64,000 nucleotides of DNA from Duganella aceris (GCF_011090165.1 NZ_JAADJT010000003.1:434001-498000); one strand, 5' to 3'; counted from the stretch's first letter, positions 46,343 through 55,525 are shown. Notes: a model not told the origin generated them from the letters alone. Program-made: numbers and translations.

Positions 46343-47101
46343 ATGAAAACATCCGCCGTCTTTTGCGCCGCGCTGTTGCTGTGCGCCGGTGCGTCGGCGG
46401 CGCCGACCGTGACGCTGCGGGTGACGGCCCAGGAAGGCACCGACCCCAAGTTCATCGCCGCCGGCGAAGGCCGCGTCATCGGCTTCTGCGTCGATGTGTT
46501 CCGCACCATCGAACGCATCGACCCCGGCCTGATCTTCACTGGCGACCAGCAGTGGATGCCGCTGACGCGCGCCCATTCCGCCGTGGTCAACCGCCAGCAC
46601 GACGCCATGTGCGCGGTCCAGCACACCGAGGAGCGCGACCGCCACTACAGCTTCATCGAGCCGGCGCTGATGCCGATCCACTACATGCTGGTGGTGCGCG
46701 CCAAGGACAAGGTGGTGATCCACAGCTGGGACGACGTGCGCCAGCTGGGCGCGCAGGGCGTGGTGCTGGCCAACCGCGGCTACGCGCCGGCCGAGGTGCT
46801 GGCCGCGATGGGCGGGCTGCGGGTCAACGACAGCGCGGTCAATCCGGAAACCAATCTGCAAAAGCTGATCGCCGGACGCGGCCGCTTTTTCCTGCACCGC
46901 AATCCGGGACTGGCGAGCTTCATCGCGCGCACCGGCGCCAGCGGCAAGGTGCGCATCCTGCCGCAGGTGATGTACTCCAGCACGCTGCACATGGCGATCG
47001 GCAACCACGTCGATCCGGCGGTGACGCTGCGGGTGCGGCACGCCATCGAACAGATGGAACGCACCGGCGAACTGGCGCGCCTGCTGAAGAAATGGGCCTA
47101 G
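46343..47101 (+). CDS. Periplasmic solute-binding protein, SBP family 3 (copy 2)
   Basis: The 252-residue protein has a signal peptide (cleavage after ASA at about residue 18) and the mature start VTLRVTAQEGTDPKFIAAGE. It aligns with the preceding gene without large gaps, so the two come from a tandem duplication. Differences cluster in the ligand-facing middle (VVIHSWDDVRQLGAQGVVL against VVIRNWDDVRALGPNDGVVL). Start at 46343 is set by the signal peptide; an upstream ATG at 46274 would spoil it. Confidence 0.88.
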   Translation: MKTSAVFCAALLLCAGASAAPTVTLRVTAQEGTDPKFIAAGEGRVIGFCVDVFRTIERIDPGLIFTGDQQWMPLTRAHSAVVNRQHDAMCAVQHTEERDRHYSFIEPALMPIHYMLVVRAKDKVVIHSWDDVRQLGAQGVVLANRGYAPAEVLAAMGGLRVNDSAVNPETNLQKLIAGRGRFFLHRNPGLASFIARTGASGKVRILPQVMYSSTLHMAIGNHVDPAVTLRVRHAIEQMERTGELARLLKKWA

Positions 47102-47102
47102 C

Positions 47103-47948
47103 CTAGTCGCCCAGCATGCGGGCGCTGCCCGAGACGCGGATCGACGCCCCGGCCTGGTCGCCGATCTCGACCCGCAAATGGCACGGCGCCCCCATGTCCT
47201 CGCCCTGGATGATGTCGATGGCGCCGCCGTGCGGCCAGTCGAGGTCGCGCAGATAGCCGGCCAGCGCCGCCGCCGCCGCGCCGGTGGCCGGATCCTCATA
47301 CACCCCGCTGGACGCGAACGGATTGCGCGCATGGAAGCGCTGCGGCGTCTCCGCGTGCAGCAGCGAGATCGTGGTCAGGCCGTAGCGCTGCATCAGGCTG
47401 CGGCCGGCCGCCAGTTCGTAGCGCATCGCGCGCAGCTTGTCGCGGCTGGCCAGCGCCAGCACCAGATGGTCGACGCCGCCGTTGGCGATGGCCGGCGGAA
47501 TGCGGTCGTCGAGATCGGCCAGCGTGTAGCGGAACAGCGCCAGCGCCTCCTTGACCAGCCCGGCCGGCGCCGGCGCGCTGGAGGTGGCCGGCGATTGCAG
47601 CGCGGCGTCGGCGCGGTCGCCGCTGGCGCGGCCCTCGACCGTCACCCGCGCGTGGTTGGTGGTCAGCGGAAAGATGCCGTCGCCGTTCTGCTGCGCCAGC
47701 ACCGCGCCCAGCGCGATGGTGGCGTGGCCGCAGAACGCCACCTCGCCGTCCGGCGAAAAATAGCGCACGCGCCAGCCGTCGGCGGTGGGCGCGGCGAATA
47801 CGGTTTCCGAATAGCCCATCTCGGCGGCGATGCGCTGCATCGCCGGCTCCTCCGGCAAGGCGGCGCGGATCATGACGCCGGCCGGGTTGCCACCTTGATC
47901 GCCGGCGGTGAAGGCGGCCACTTTGTGGATCTTGGTAATGGTCTGCAT
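47103..47948 (-). CDS. PhzF-family isomerase/epimerase-like protein
   Basis: The 281-residue protein has the PhzF pattern VAAFTAGDQGGNPAGV, the catalytic Glu in MGYSETVFA, and GEVAFCGHATIALG. The C-terminal half repeats the fold with YEDPATGAAAAALAGYL. Members isomerise small metabolites; only a few make phenazines, so this one's substrate is unknown. It ends 1 bp after the convergent binding-protein gene and starts 84 bp from the divergent S9 peptidase gene. Confidence 0.93.
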   Translation of the reverse strand: MQTITKIHKVAAFTAGDQGGNPAGVMIRAALPEEPAMQRIAAEMGYSETVFAAPTADGWRVRYFSPDGEVAFCGHATIALGAVLAQQNGDGIFPLTTNHARVTVEGRASGDRADAALQSPATSSAPAPAGLVKEALALFRYTLADLDDRIPPAIANGGVDHLVLALASRDKLRAMRYELAAGRSLMQRYGLTTISLLHAETPQRFHARNPFASSGVYEDPATGAAAAALAGYLRDLDWPHGGAIDIIQGEDMGAPCHLRVEIGDQAGASIRVSGSARMLGD

Positions 47949-48032
47949 GGAGGATCTCCGTAGAAACTTGATTGACAGCAATGAGGGATTTGGCCACTAT
48001 CTTTGCTTCACCGACTTTCGAGCGAATTCGTC

Positions 48033-50144
48033 ATGACTATACCGCGACTTTCTTTTCTTGCCCTCCTCATTTCGGCCACCCTCGGCGGCCAGGCGCTGGC
48101 GGCCGACGCGACCACGGACAAGCACGCCATCACCCATGAAGACGTCTGGCTGATGAAGCGCGTCGGCGCGCCGCAGCCCAGCCCGGACGGCAAGTGGGCG
48201 GTGTTTTCCGTCACCGACCCGGCCTACGACAGCAAGGAACAATGGTCGGACCTGTGGATCAAATCGCTGGGCGACGACAGCCCGGCGCGGCGCCTGACCT
48301 TCAGCAAGGGTGGCGAAAGCGCGGTCAACTGGTCGCCGGACGGCAAGCAGCTGGTGTTCGTGGCCAAGCGCGACGGCGACGACGCCGGCCAAATCTACCG
48401 CATCGACGTCGCCGGCGGCGGCGAGGCGCAACGCCTGACCACGCTCACGCTGGGTGCGCGCGCGCCGAAGTTCAGCCCGGACGGCAAGCAATTGCTGTTC
48501 ATCAGCGACATCTTCCCCGGCAACGCCAGCGAGGAAGACGTCAAGAAAACCGCCAAGGAACGCAAGGACCGCAAGTACACCGCGCGCGCCTACGAAACCT
48601 TCCCGCCGCGCTTCTTCGACAAATGGCTGGACGACAAGCAGGTGCGGCTGTTCGTGATGGACGCGGCGGTGGGCGCCAAGCCGCGCGACCTGCTGTCCGG
48701 CAGCAAGCTGGCGGCCTTGCCGGGCTTCGGCGGCGGCCAGGGCGACGAAGGCCAATCGCTGGACGCGATCTGGTCGCCGGACGGCAAGGCGGTGGTGTTC
48801 TCGGCCTCGACCAACCGCGACGAACTGGCGCGCGCGTCCGGCTACACCCAGCTGTTCAGCCTGCCGGTGGCCGGCGGCGAAGCGCAGCAGCTGACCGCCG
48901 ACAAGCGCAGCTACAACAACCTCAAGTTCAGCGCCGACGGCAAGACCTTGTTCGCGCTGAGCGAAGCGGAGGAGCCGGGCAAGGTCTACGACCTGACGCG
49001 GCTGGCCAGCTTCGGCTGGCCGCTGAGCAGCGCCGCGCCGAAGCTGTTGACGGCGTCGCTGGACCGTTCGGTGTCGCGCTACGCGCTGCCGGCCGGCACT
49101 GGCCGCATCGTGTTCAGCTACGAGCACGCCGGGCTGGAGCAACTGCACTCGATCAACTACGCCGGCGGCGACCTGCGCGACGAAGCGTCGCAGCCGACCG
49201 GCAGCATCGGCTCGCTCAACGCCGGCGGCAAGGCGCTGGTGGGCGTGTGGGAATCGGCGATCAACCCGCCCGAGGTGTACGCCTTCGGCAACGGCGCGCC
49301 GAAGCGGCTGACCTCGTTCAACACCGAGCGCGCGGCAAGCATCGACTGGCAGGCGCCGGAGCACTTCTGGTTCAAGGCCAGCGACGGCCGCATGATCCAC
49401 AACATGATCGTCAAGCCGGCCAATTTCGACCCGGCGAAAAAGTACCCGCTGTTCGCCGTGATCCACGGCGGCGCCGCCAACATGTGGCGCGACCAGTTCG
49501 TGCTGCGTTGGAACTATCACCTGCTGGCGCAACCGGGCTATGTGGTGCTGTTGACCGACTACAAGGGCTCGACCGGCTACGGCGAAGAATTCGCCCGCGC
49601 GATCCAGGGCGACCCGTTGAAGGGACCGGGCGACGAAGTCAACGAAGCGGTGGATGAAGCGGTCAAGAAATACAGCTACGTCGACGGCGCGCGCTTGGCG
49701 GCGGGCGGCGCCAGCTACGGCGGCCACCTGGCCAACTGGCTGCAGGCGACGACGACGCGCTACAAAGCCATCGTCTCGCACGCCGGCGAGATGGACCTGG
49801 TGATGCAATGGGGATCGAGCGACAGCATCCACGGCCGCGAAGTCAACAGCGGCGGCCCGGTGTGGGGCGACAAGGCCGTATGGCGCGAGCAAAGCCCGGT
49901 GATGCAAGCCGGAAATCACGATAAAGGCACGGGCTTCAAGACGCCGATCCTGATCTCGGTGGGCGAGCTGGACTACCGCGTCCCGGCCAACAACGCGCTG
50001 ATGAACTTCGCCACGCAGCAGCGGCTGAACGTGCCGAGCAAGCTACTGGTCTTCCCCGACGAAAACCACTGGATCCTGAAGGGTGACAACAGCCGCTACT
50101 TCTACAGCGAAGTGCACGGCTGGCTGGCGAAATACCTGAAGTAA
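48033..50144 (+). CDS. S9-family serine peptidase (acylaminoacyl/dipeptidyl type), secreted
   Basis: The 703-residue protein has a signal peptide (cleavage after ALA at about residue 24). The N-terminal beta-propeller shows WD40-like repeats of the form WSPDGK (several copies, for example AVNWSPDGKQLVF). The C-terminal hydrolase has nucleophile Ser561 in GGASYGGH, acid in GELDYRVP and His in FPDENHWIL. It should remove short peptides in the periplasm. Start at 48033 (MTIPRLSFLALLIS) is set by the signal peptide. Confidence 0.94.
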   Translation: MTIPRLSFLALLISATLGGQALAADATTDKHAITHEDVWLMKRVGAPQPSPDGKWAVFSVTDPAYDSKEQWSDLWIKSLGDDSPARRLTFSKGGESAVNWSPDGKQLVFVAKRDGDDAGQIYRIDVAGGGEAQRLTTLTLGARAPKFSPDGKQLLFISDIFPGNASEEDVKKTAKERKDRKYTARAYETFPPRFFDKWLDDKQVRLFVMDAAVGAKPRDLLSGSKLAALPGFGGGQGDEGQSLDAIWSPDGKAVVFSASTNRDELARASGYTQLFSLPVAGGEAQQLTADKRSYNNLKFSADGKTLFALSEAEEPGKVYDLTRLASFGWPLSSAAPKLLTASLDRSVSRYALPAGTGRIVFSYEHAGLEQLHSINYAGGDLRDEASQPTGSIGSLNAGGKALVGVWESAINPPEVYAFGNGAPKRLTSFNTERAASIDWQAPEHFWFKASDGRMIHNMIVKPANFDPAKKYPLFAVIHGGAANMWRDQFVLRWNYHLLAQPGYVVLLTDYKGSTGYGEEFARAIQGDPLKGPGDEVNEAVDEAVKKYSYVDGARLAAGGASYGGHLANWLQATTTRYKAIVSHAGEMDLVMQWGSSDSIHGREVNSGGPVWGDKAVWREQSPVMQAGNHDKGTGFKTPILISVGELDYRVPANNALMNFATQQRLNVPSKLLVFPDENHWILKGDNSRYFYSEVHGWLAKYLK

Positions 50145-50159
50145 AAAATGACCGCTTAA

Positions 50160-50249
50160 TCCGGGGTCAGAGCTAAAAACTGGACACGAGCTCTACCGTA
50201 GCGTTCGCTACGGTAGAGCTCGTGTCCAGTTTTTAGCTCTGACCCCGGA
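50160..50249. repeat. 90-bp palindrome with 44-bp perfect arms, likely two-way terminator
   Basis: Arms 50160-50203 and 50206-50249 match exactly around a TT gap. The arm reads TCC, box GGGGTCAG, block AGCTAAAAACTGGA, core CACGAGCTCTACCGTAGCG. The flanking A5/T5 run is the same as at 11485 and 15820. It lies 15 bp after the S9 peptidase stop and 8 bp from the stop of the convergent phosphoesterase gene. Confidence 0.93.
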
Positions 50250-50257
50250 GTTTTAGG

Positions 50258-52399
50258 TCAGTTGAAGCTCAGGCCGCTGTTGCTGGCGTTGGTCAGCGTC
50301 TTGGCCTTCAGGTCGATCGTGAAGCGGTCGCTCGGTTTGCCCGAGCCGAGGCCCTTGAAGATCGCGAACACTTGCTTGAACTGGTTCTGGAACAGCACGT
50401 TCACCGCGTTCTGGTCCGACGGCAGGTCGCCGATCTTGACGATCGCCGCCGGCGTCGCCGGGAACGCGCCCATCAGCACCTTGTACTGCGCCACCCGCTG
50501 CGCGCCCATGTCGCGCAAGGCCAGTTCGCCCGCGTACACCGTGCGGTGGAAGTCGCCGTAAAATTCATAGGCGCTGATCTTGGCGAAATCGTCCAGCTTC
50601 AGGTTGGCCGCCGCCGCGAGCTGCTCGGCCTTGGCGGTCGCCGTGGCCCAGTCCGCCGTCAGTTGGCTGGCCGCGACGCCGCCGTCGGCCACCGTGCCCT
50701 TGGCGGCACACGTGGCGGTAATCGGCAGCACGCCCGGATTGTCTTTCAGCTGCGCCAGCGTGACCTTGGTTTGCAGCTGCGACAGGATCAGCATCTGGCG
50801 CGCATCCAGCGACATCGCCGCTTCCTTCATTTCGCACGGCCAGTAGTCGCTCATGAAACGCAGCCGCGACAGCTCGCCGAAATAGGTGCGGGTGAACTGG
50901 CCATACGAGGTCGAGTCCAGGATGCCGCGGTCCCAGCGCTTGGCGACATCGCCGGCGGCGACGCTGCCTTGCAGGTAGTCATACTCGGTCTGGTACAACG
51001 GGAACAGTTCGTTGTAACGGGCGACGTTGTTCAGGCCGACCGTCTGCACGTCGATCGTGTCCTTGCTCTGGTAGCTGACGATCTTGTACGCCGCGCCGAA
51101 CACCGCGAGCGACGGCGATTGCACGTTGACCATGTAGTTGCCGGCGGCGTCCTTGTAGTCGTTGGTGCCGTTGAAGTGCATGTGGCCGCCCATGTGCAGC
51201 GGCAGGCCGGTGCCGGCCAGCGCGGCGGTGGTGGCGGCCGCCGGCATGCGCGTGACCTGGAACGCGCCCGACTTGAACACGGCTTTCATCGCGTCGGTCT
51301 GGTTGGCGTAGAAGTCCATGGTCGGGTAGTGCGAGAACGACATCAGCTGCTTGCCCTGCGCCTTGGCGCGCGCGGCCACCGATTTGATCCACTCCATCTG
51401 GTGGATCTTGTGGGTCAGCACCTTGTTCCAGCCGGCGTCGCCGGCGTTGTCGAAGCCGCTGAAGATCTTCGGATTGGCCGGGTCGAACTTGGCGTTCGGC
51501 ACGTGCACGTTGGCGTCCAGCGCCAGCAGCCAGATGCCCTTGACCGGCTCCACCAGATAGCTGGCGTCGATGATCTTGGTGCAGCGCGTGTACGGCTTGC
51601 CGAGCTTGGTCTCGCCGGCAGCCTTGTAGCTGCCGCCCTCGCCTTCGGCGCAGATTTCGAACTGGCGCTTGTCCAGCGCCGAGGCGGCGCTGGCGGCGTC
51701 GTAGCTGTACTTGCCGTCGGTGTAGGGCGTGAACGGGGTTTCCCAGTAGACGTCGTTCTTGTTCGGCATGTAGCCAAATTCGCCCAGCTTGGTCAGCAGC
51801 TTGTCGTAGCCCTGTTCCATCAGCTGGTTGGTGCAAACCACGGTCGGATCCTTGGCCTTGCAGGCAGCGTTGTTGACCGCGTAGATTTTCTGTTCCTTGC
51901 CGTCGCGGGTGAGGAAGTCGTTCTTGCCCGCTTCATCGTCGTCGTACGGCTCGTTTGGATCGTGGTTGCCCGGGGCGATGAAGAAGCGCATGCCCTTGGC
52001 TTGGTATTCGTGCAGGATGTCGCTGATGCCGTCGATGTTGATCGGCTGCGCGTCGTCGGAGATGTCGCCCGGCAGCGCAACCAGGCGCAGGCCCTTGGCA
52101 TACGCGTCGTCCAATGCGGCGCGGAAGGCGAAGTAGTTTTCGTTGAACAGCCGCGTCGACGTCAGCTGCGCGTACATGGTGCGGATGGTGGCGTTCTTGC
52201 CGTCCTTGGTCGGAATGCCGGAGAACTGCGCGCTCTTCAGGTCGCCATAGATGTTTTCGAAGTGGACGTCGCTCATGAAGGCGACGGCGGTCGAATTGTA
52301 GCCGTCGCCGGGATTGGTTTCGGTGACGGGCAAACCGTCGCTGCCGCAGGCGGCGAGCAAGGTGGCCAATAAGAAAGCGGCCGGTGGGGCGAGGCGCAT
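50258..52399 (-). CDS. Lipoprotein metallophosphoesterase
   Basis: The 713-residue protein has a lipoprotein signal with lipobox L-A-A-C (Cys18). Calcineurin-type metal motifs are MSDVHFEN near residue 45, LPGDISDD near 110, APGNHDPNE near 135 and MGGHMHFNG near 405. It should hydrolyse phosphate esters at the envelope; the substrate is unknown. A long C-terminal part (about 460-713) has no recognised family. The start at 52399 has GGAG seven bases upstream; an ATG 12 bases before it is in frame. Confidence 0.88.
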   Translation of the reverse strand: MRLAPPAAFLLATLLAACGSDGLPVTETNPGDGYNSTAVAFMSDVHFENIYGDLKSAQFSGIPTKDGKNATIRTMYAQLTSTRLFNENYFAFRAALDDAYAKGLRLVALPGDISDDAQPINIDGISDILHEYQAKGMRFFIAPGNHDPNEPYDDDEAGKNDFLTRDGKEQKIYAVNNAACKAKDPTVVCTNQLMEQGYDKLLTKLGEFGYMPNKNDVYWETPFTPYTDGKYSYDAASAASALDKRQFEICAEGEGGSYKAAGETKLGKPYTRCTKIIDASYLVEPVKGIWLLALDANVHVPNAKFDPANPKIFSGFDNAGDAGWNKVLTHKIHQMEWIKSVAARAKAQGKQLMSFSHYPTMDFYANQTDAMKAVFKSGAFQVTRMPAAATTAALAGTGLPLHMGGHMHFNGTNDYKDAAGNYMVNVQSPSLAVFGAAYKIVSYQSKDTIDVQTVGLNNVARYNELFPLYQTEYDYLQGSVAAGDVAKRWDRGILDSTSYGQFTRTYFGELSRLRFMSDYWPCEMKEAAMSLDARQMLILSQLQTKVTLAQLKDNPGVLPITATCAAKGTVADGGVAASQLTADWATATAKAEQLAAAANLKLDDFAKISAYEFYGDFHRTVYAGELALRDMGAQRVAQYKVLMGAFPATPAAIVKIGDLPSDQNAVNVLFQNQFKQVFAIFKGLGSGKPSDRFTIDLKAKTLTNASNSGLSFN

Positions 52400-52482
52400 G
52401 CAAAACTCCATCAAGCTGTTAAGGACGGCGCATTGTTGCACCGGCACATGACAGCTTGATTACATTTTGTCAGCGTTGCCGA

Positions 52483-53793
52483 TTAGGCAGCCTTGGCGGA
52501 CACCGCCGGCGCCAGCGGCACGGCCGCCGCCGGCTTGCGGATCAGCAGCACGATGGCGGCGGCCACGAGGCAGGCGGCGCCGGCGGCGAACAGCGCCGGG
52601 TTGTAGGTCAGCAGCAAGGTGCGGATGCGGCCGGCGCCATAGGCGGCGACGGCGGCGCCCAGCTGGTGGCCGGCGAAGATCCAGCCGAACACCATGCCGG
52701 CCTTCTCCTTGCCGAAAGTGGCGCCAACCAGGCGGACCGTCGGCGGCACGGTGGCGATCCAGTCCAGCCCGTAGAACATGGCGAACAGCGACAGGCCGTA
52801 CAGCGTGAACTCCGAGTACGGCAGCCAGAACAGCGACAAGCCGCGCAGGCCGTAGTACATGAACAGCAGCTTGCGGTTGTCGTAGCGGTCCGACAGCCAG
52901 CCCGAGGCGATGGTGCCGACCAGGTCGAACGCGCCCATCATCGCCAGCACCGAGGCGGCCGGCACCGCCGACAGGCCGGCGTCGCCGCACAGCGAGATGA
53001 AGTGGGTCTGGATCAGGCCGTTGGTGCTGAGGCCGCAGATGAAGAAGGTGCCGAACAGGATCCAGAACACGCGGTTGCCCGAGACGCTGGCCAAGACCTT
53101 GAACGGCGTGGCGAAGGTGATGTGCATCGGCGGCGCGAGCGGCGCCACCGGCGTGCCGGGCGCGGCGCCGAACGGCGTCAGGCCGACGTCGTTCGGGCGG
53201 TTGCGCATGAACAGGAACACCAGCACCGCCACCACCGCGCAAGCGGCGAACACCGGGATCACCGCCATGCGCCAGCCGAAGTGTTCGATCAGCCAGGCGC
53301 CGACCGGCAGGAAGATCAGCTGCCCGGTGGCCGAGCTGGCCGTCAGCACGCCGACCACCAGCCCGCGATGGGTGTCGAACCAGCGGTTGGAGACCACCGC
53401 GCTGAGCACCAGCGCGGTCATGCCGGAGCCGACGCCAAGCATGATGCCCCACAGCGCCACCAGGTGCCAGAACTGCGACATTTGCGTCGCCAGCGCCAAG
53501 CCGGCCGCCACCAGCGCCAGCGCGGTGACCACCACGTTGCGCAAGCCGAAGCGTTCCATCAGGATCGCGGCGAACGGTCCCATCAAGCCGAACAGCACGA
53601 AGCGCACCGCCAGCGCGGACGAGATCTGCTCCACGTCCCAGCCGAATTCCTTCGACAGCGGTTGCAGCAGCGCGCCCGGCAGCCCCAGCGCGGCGGACGA
53701 GGTCAAGGCGGTGAGAAAGGTCAGCGCGACGATGACCCACGAAAAGTGCAGGCCGCGCCGCTGCAGCCAGTTGGAAAAGGGTTGTGCAAACAT
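52483..53793 (-). CDS. MFS transporter (monocarboxylate/OFA-like)
   Basis: The 436-residue protein has 12 hydrophobic segments and the motif-A-like loops of the major facilitator family (FAAILMERFGLRNVVV and ASGWLSDRYDNRKLL). The pattern FSWVIVALTFLTALTSSAAL near the start is like oxalate/formate and monocarboxylate transporters. The substrate is unknown. A dyad ATGATG-AC-CATCAT (53846-53859) lies 53 bp before the start and could be an operator. It is followed after 83 bp by the phosphoesterase gene. Confidence 0.9.
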   Translation of the reverse strand: MFAQPFSNWLQRRGLHFSWVIVALTFLTALTSSAALGLPGALLQPLSKEFGWDVEQISSALAVRFVLFGLMGPFAAILMERFGLRNVVVTALALVAAGLALATQMSQFWHLVALWGIMLGVGSGMTALVLSAVVSNRWFDTHRGLVVGVLTASSATGQLIFLPVGAWLIEHFGWRMAVIPVFAACAVVAVLVFLFMRNRPNDVGLTPFGAAPGTPVAPLAPPMHITFATPFKVLASVSGNRVFWILFGTFFICGLSTNGLIQTHFISLCGDAGLSAVPAASVLAMMGAFDLVGTIASGWLSDRYDNRKLLFMYYGLRGLSLFWLPYSEFTLYGLSLFAMFYGLDWIATVPPTVRLVGATFGKEKAGMVFGWIFAGHQLGAAVAAYGAGRIRTLLLTYNPALFAAGAACLVAAAIVLLIRKPAAAVPLAPAVSAKAA

Positions 53794-53845
53794 GAAGGTC
53801 CTCGCAATGCGATGCGCGCGGAAGGCACGCTGAGCGCCAGTTTAA

Positions 53846-53859
53846 ATGATGACCATCAT
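53846..53859. promoter_or_regulatory. Small dyad before the MFS gene
   Basis: ATGATG and CATCAT with a 2-base centre, between the BON gene terminator and the MFS start. It may be a regulator site; nothing else supports it. Confidence 0.25.
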
Positions 53860-53871
53860 GATTGCAACAAG

Positions 53872-53907
53872 AAAAAAGCCCGGCGCGGCCCACAGGCGGC
53901 GCCGGGC
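53872..53907 (-). terminator. Terminator of the BON-domain gene
   Basis: On the minus strand GCCCGGCGC (plus 53899-53907) pairs exactly with GCGCCGGGC (plus 53878-53886), followed by six T (plus A at 53872-53877). It lies 11 bp after the BON gene stop. Confidence 0.9.
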
Positions 53908-53918
53908 GCGGGCGGCGA

Positions 53919-54629
53919 TTACTTCACGCGCAGCGAGCTTTGTACTTTGCTGACACCTTTGACGTTGCGGGCGACGGTGACCGCTTTGTCGACTTCAGCC
54001 TGCGACGGCACGAAGCCGCTCAGCATCACGGTGCCGTTGGTGGTTTCCACATGCACGTCCAGCGATTTCAGCGCCGGCTCGGCCAGCAGCTCGGTCTTCA
54101 CCTTGGTGGTGATCACGGAGTCGGCGACGGTATCCTTGGCCAGCTCGGACTTGGCGCGGGTTTCGCACGATGCCTTGTCGGCGCCGCTCATGCTGCTGCA
54201 ATCGATGCCGGTCTGGGCGACGTCGGCGGCTTTCTTGCCGGCCTTGGCGTCGTTGATGGCGGCGGTGTGCATCGACCTGGCGCCGGTCAGGCAGCTATCC
54301 TTGTCGGCGCCGGTCAACGGCGAGCACTGGGCCTTGGCCAGGTCGTATTGGGCGTCGGCCACATTGGTCTGGGCCTTTTCCACCGATTTTTTGTCGTTCT
54401 TGTATTGCCATGCGGCGGTCGCTTCGCTGTTGGCGCGCGCTACCTTGGCTTGTTCGATGCAGACGTCCTTGGCGTTGCCCGATTGCGCATCGCAAGCGGC
54501 CTTGGAGGTTTTGTAGGTGCTTTCAGCTTGACTGGTGGCGGCCTTGTACGCGACTTTGTCGTCGTTCGGCGTGGCGGCGAAACTGGCGCTGGCGGCGGTG
54601 GCCAACACGAAGAGCAGTAACTTGTTCAT
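53919..54629 (-). CDS. Secreted BON-domain protein with three Cys-pair repeats
   Basis: The 236-residue protein has a signal peptide (cleavage near SFA at residue 18). The middle carries three copies of a C-x10-C module with the pattern C-x3-S/T-G-x-x-K-x-x-C: Cys46/57, Cys102/113 and Cys144/155. A C-terminal BON domain (about 165-236, DSVITTKVKTELLAEPALKS and VMLSGFVPSQAEVDKA) follows. BON domains bind phospholipid and help keep the envelope intact under stress. The Cys module repeats are unusual for the family. The gene has its own terminator. Confidence 0.87.
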   Translation of the reverse strand: MNKLLLFVLATAASASFAATPNDDKVAYKAATSQAESTYKTSKAACDAQSGNAKDVCIEQAKVARANSEATAAWQYKNDKKSVEKAQTNVADAQYDLAKAQCSPLTGADKDSCLTGARSMHTAAINDAKAGKKAADVAQTGIDCSSMSGADKASCETRAKSELAKDTVADSVITTKVKTELLAEPALKSLDVHVETTNGTVMLSGFVPSQAEVDKAVTVARNVKGVSKVQSSLRVK

Positions 54630-54731
54630 GATGTGTCCCTCAGTTGTGGTGGTTAGTGGACACATTAGACGCCCGCCGCCGCCGGAACTCTGTGCGGGAA
54701 CGAACATTGTTGGCGTTTTGCTACGCCGGAC

Positions 54732-55394
54732 TCAGTCGTCGTAGGCCAGCCCCCGGCGCCACAGATTGGCGGCCTGCTCGAACAGCGGCAGTCCCGGCGG
54801 GAAGGCGGCGCCGGTCGGCGCCAGTTGCAGCCACGCCAGCGTGCTGTGCGACCCGGCGGCCGGCGACGGCTGGCGCACCTGCCGCATCCAGCCGGCCACG
54901 GCGGCGTATTGTTCGGGGTGACGCTGCTGGGTCCAGGCCAGCGCCACCAGGTCGGCGTAGCCTTCCTCGCGCTGCGTTTCAAGCAAGGCGGCGGCGTCGC
55001 CCTGCGCGCCCTGTTCGAAGCCGGACGGCACCACGTGCCACACGCCCTGCACATAACGCCAGCAATGGCCGATCTCGTGCGCCACCATGGCCTCGATCAT
55101 CAGCGGACGCTGCGCGGCCGGCACGTCGGCCAGGATGTCCTCGGCGTTGGGGTTGCCGCGCATCGACAGCACCAGCTTGCAGCGGCCGTCCTGATAGCCC
55201 AGCGCCAGCGGCACGTCGGTCGGGCGCGCCTGCGGCTGCACGGTGATATCGATCGGTAATTTGAGTTCTTGCTTGGCGTAGCCCAGCACGGCCGCGCCGG
55301 CGGTGAGCCAGCGGGTTTCCACGTCGGTCAATTGGGCCGCGGAGGCCAGTCCGGACGCGAGGAACAGCAACAGGGATAAGGTGCGCTTGATCAT
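54732..55394 (-). CDS. Secreted zincin-type metalloprotease (predicted)
   Basis: The 220-residue protein has a signal peptide (cleavage after ASA at about residue 19). HEIGH at 106-110 gives the two His ligands and catalytic Glu, and EEGYAD at 133-138 likely supplies the third ligand. A pair of Cys (RCKL and HCWRY) may form a disulfide. The family is not recognised, though the layout is that of gluzincin peptidases. The start at 55394 is chosen over an in-frame TTG at 55403. Confidence 0.75.
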   Translation of the reverse strand: MIKRTLSLLLFLASGLASAAQLTDVETRWLTAGAAVLGYAKQELKLPIDITVQPQARPTDVPLALGYQDGRCKLVLSMRGNPNAEDILADVPAAQRPLMIEAMVAHEIGHCWRYVQGVWHVVPSGFEQGAQGDAAALLETQREEGYADLVALAWTQQRHPEQYAAVAGWMRQVRQPSPAAGSHSTLAWLQLAPTGAAFPPGLPLFEQAANLWRRGLAYDD

Positions 55395-55414
55395 GGTGAT
55401 CAAACTTTAGCATG

Positions 55415-55440
55415 CAGAAGGCAAGAATTATTGCCTTCTG
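55415..55440. repeat. Inverted repeat between two minus-strand peptidase genes
   Basis: CAGAAGGCAA (55415-55424) and TTGCCTTCTG (55431-55440) around a 6-base loop. It lies 20 bp before the zincin gene and has no T-run. It may be a regulator site. Confidence 0.5.
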
Positions 55441-55492
55441 GAAGGACTGACAACAGTTTATTTCTACGTAGGAAAAGTTTTATTATTGAAGT

Positions 55493-55519
55493 TTTGAAAA
55501 TGGGGGCGCGGCGGCCCCC
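55493..55519 (-). terminator. Terminator-like stem after the M49-like gene
   Basis: On the minus strand GGGGGC and GCCCCC (plus 55514-55519 and 55502-55507) form a stem followed by the weak T-tract ATTTTC. Confidence 0.5.
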
Positions 55520-55525
55520 ACTGCC

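Noticed and set aside
47103..47948. Phenazine biosynthesis role for the PhzF-like gene
   Set aside because: No other phz genes are nearby; the family is broad and mostly unrelated to phenazines.
50372..52372. A 666-codon open frame antisense to the phosphoesterase
   Set aside because: Shadow frame without protein-like features.
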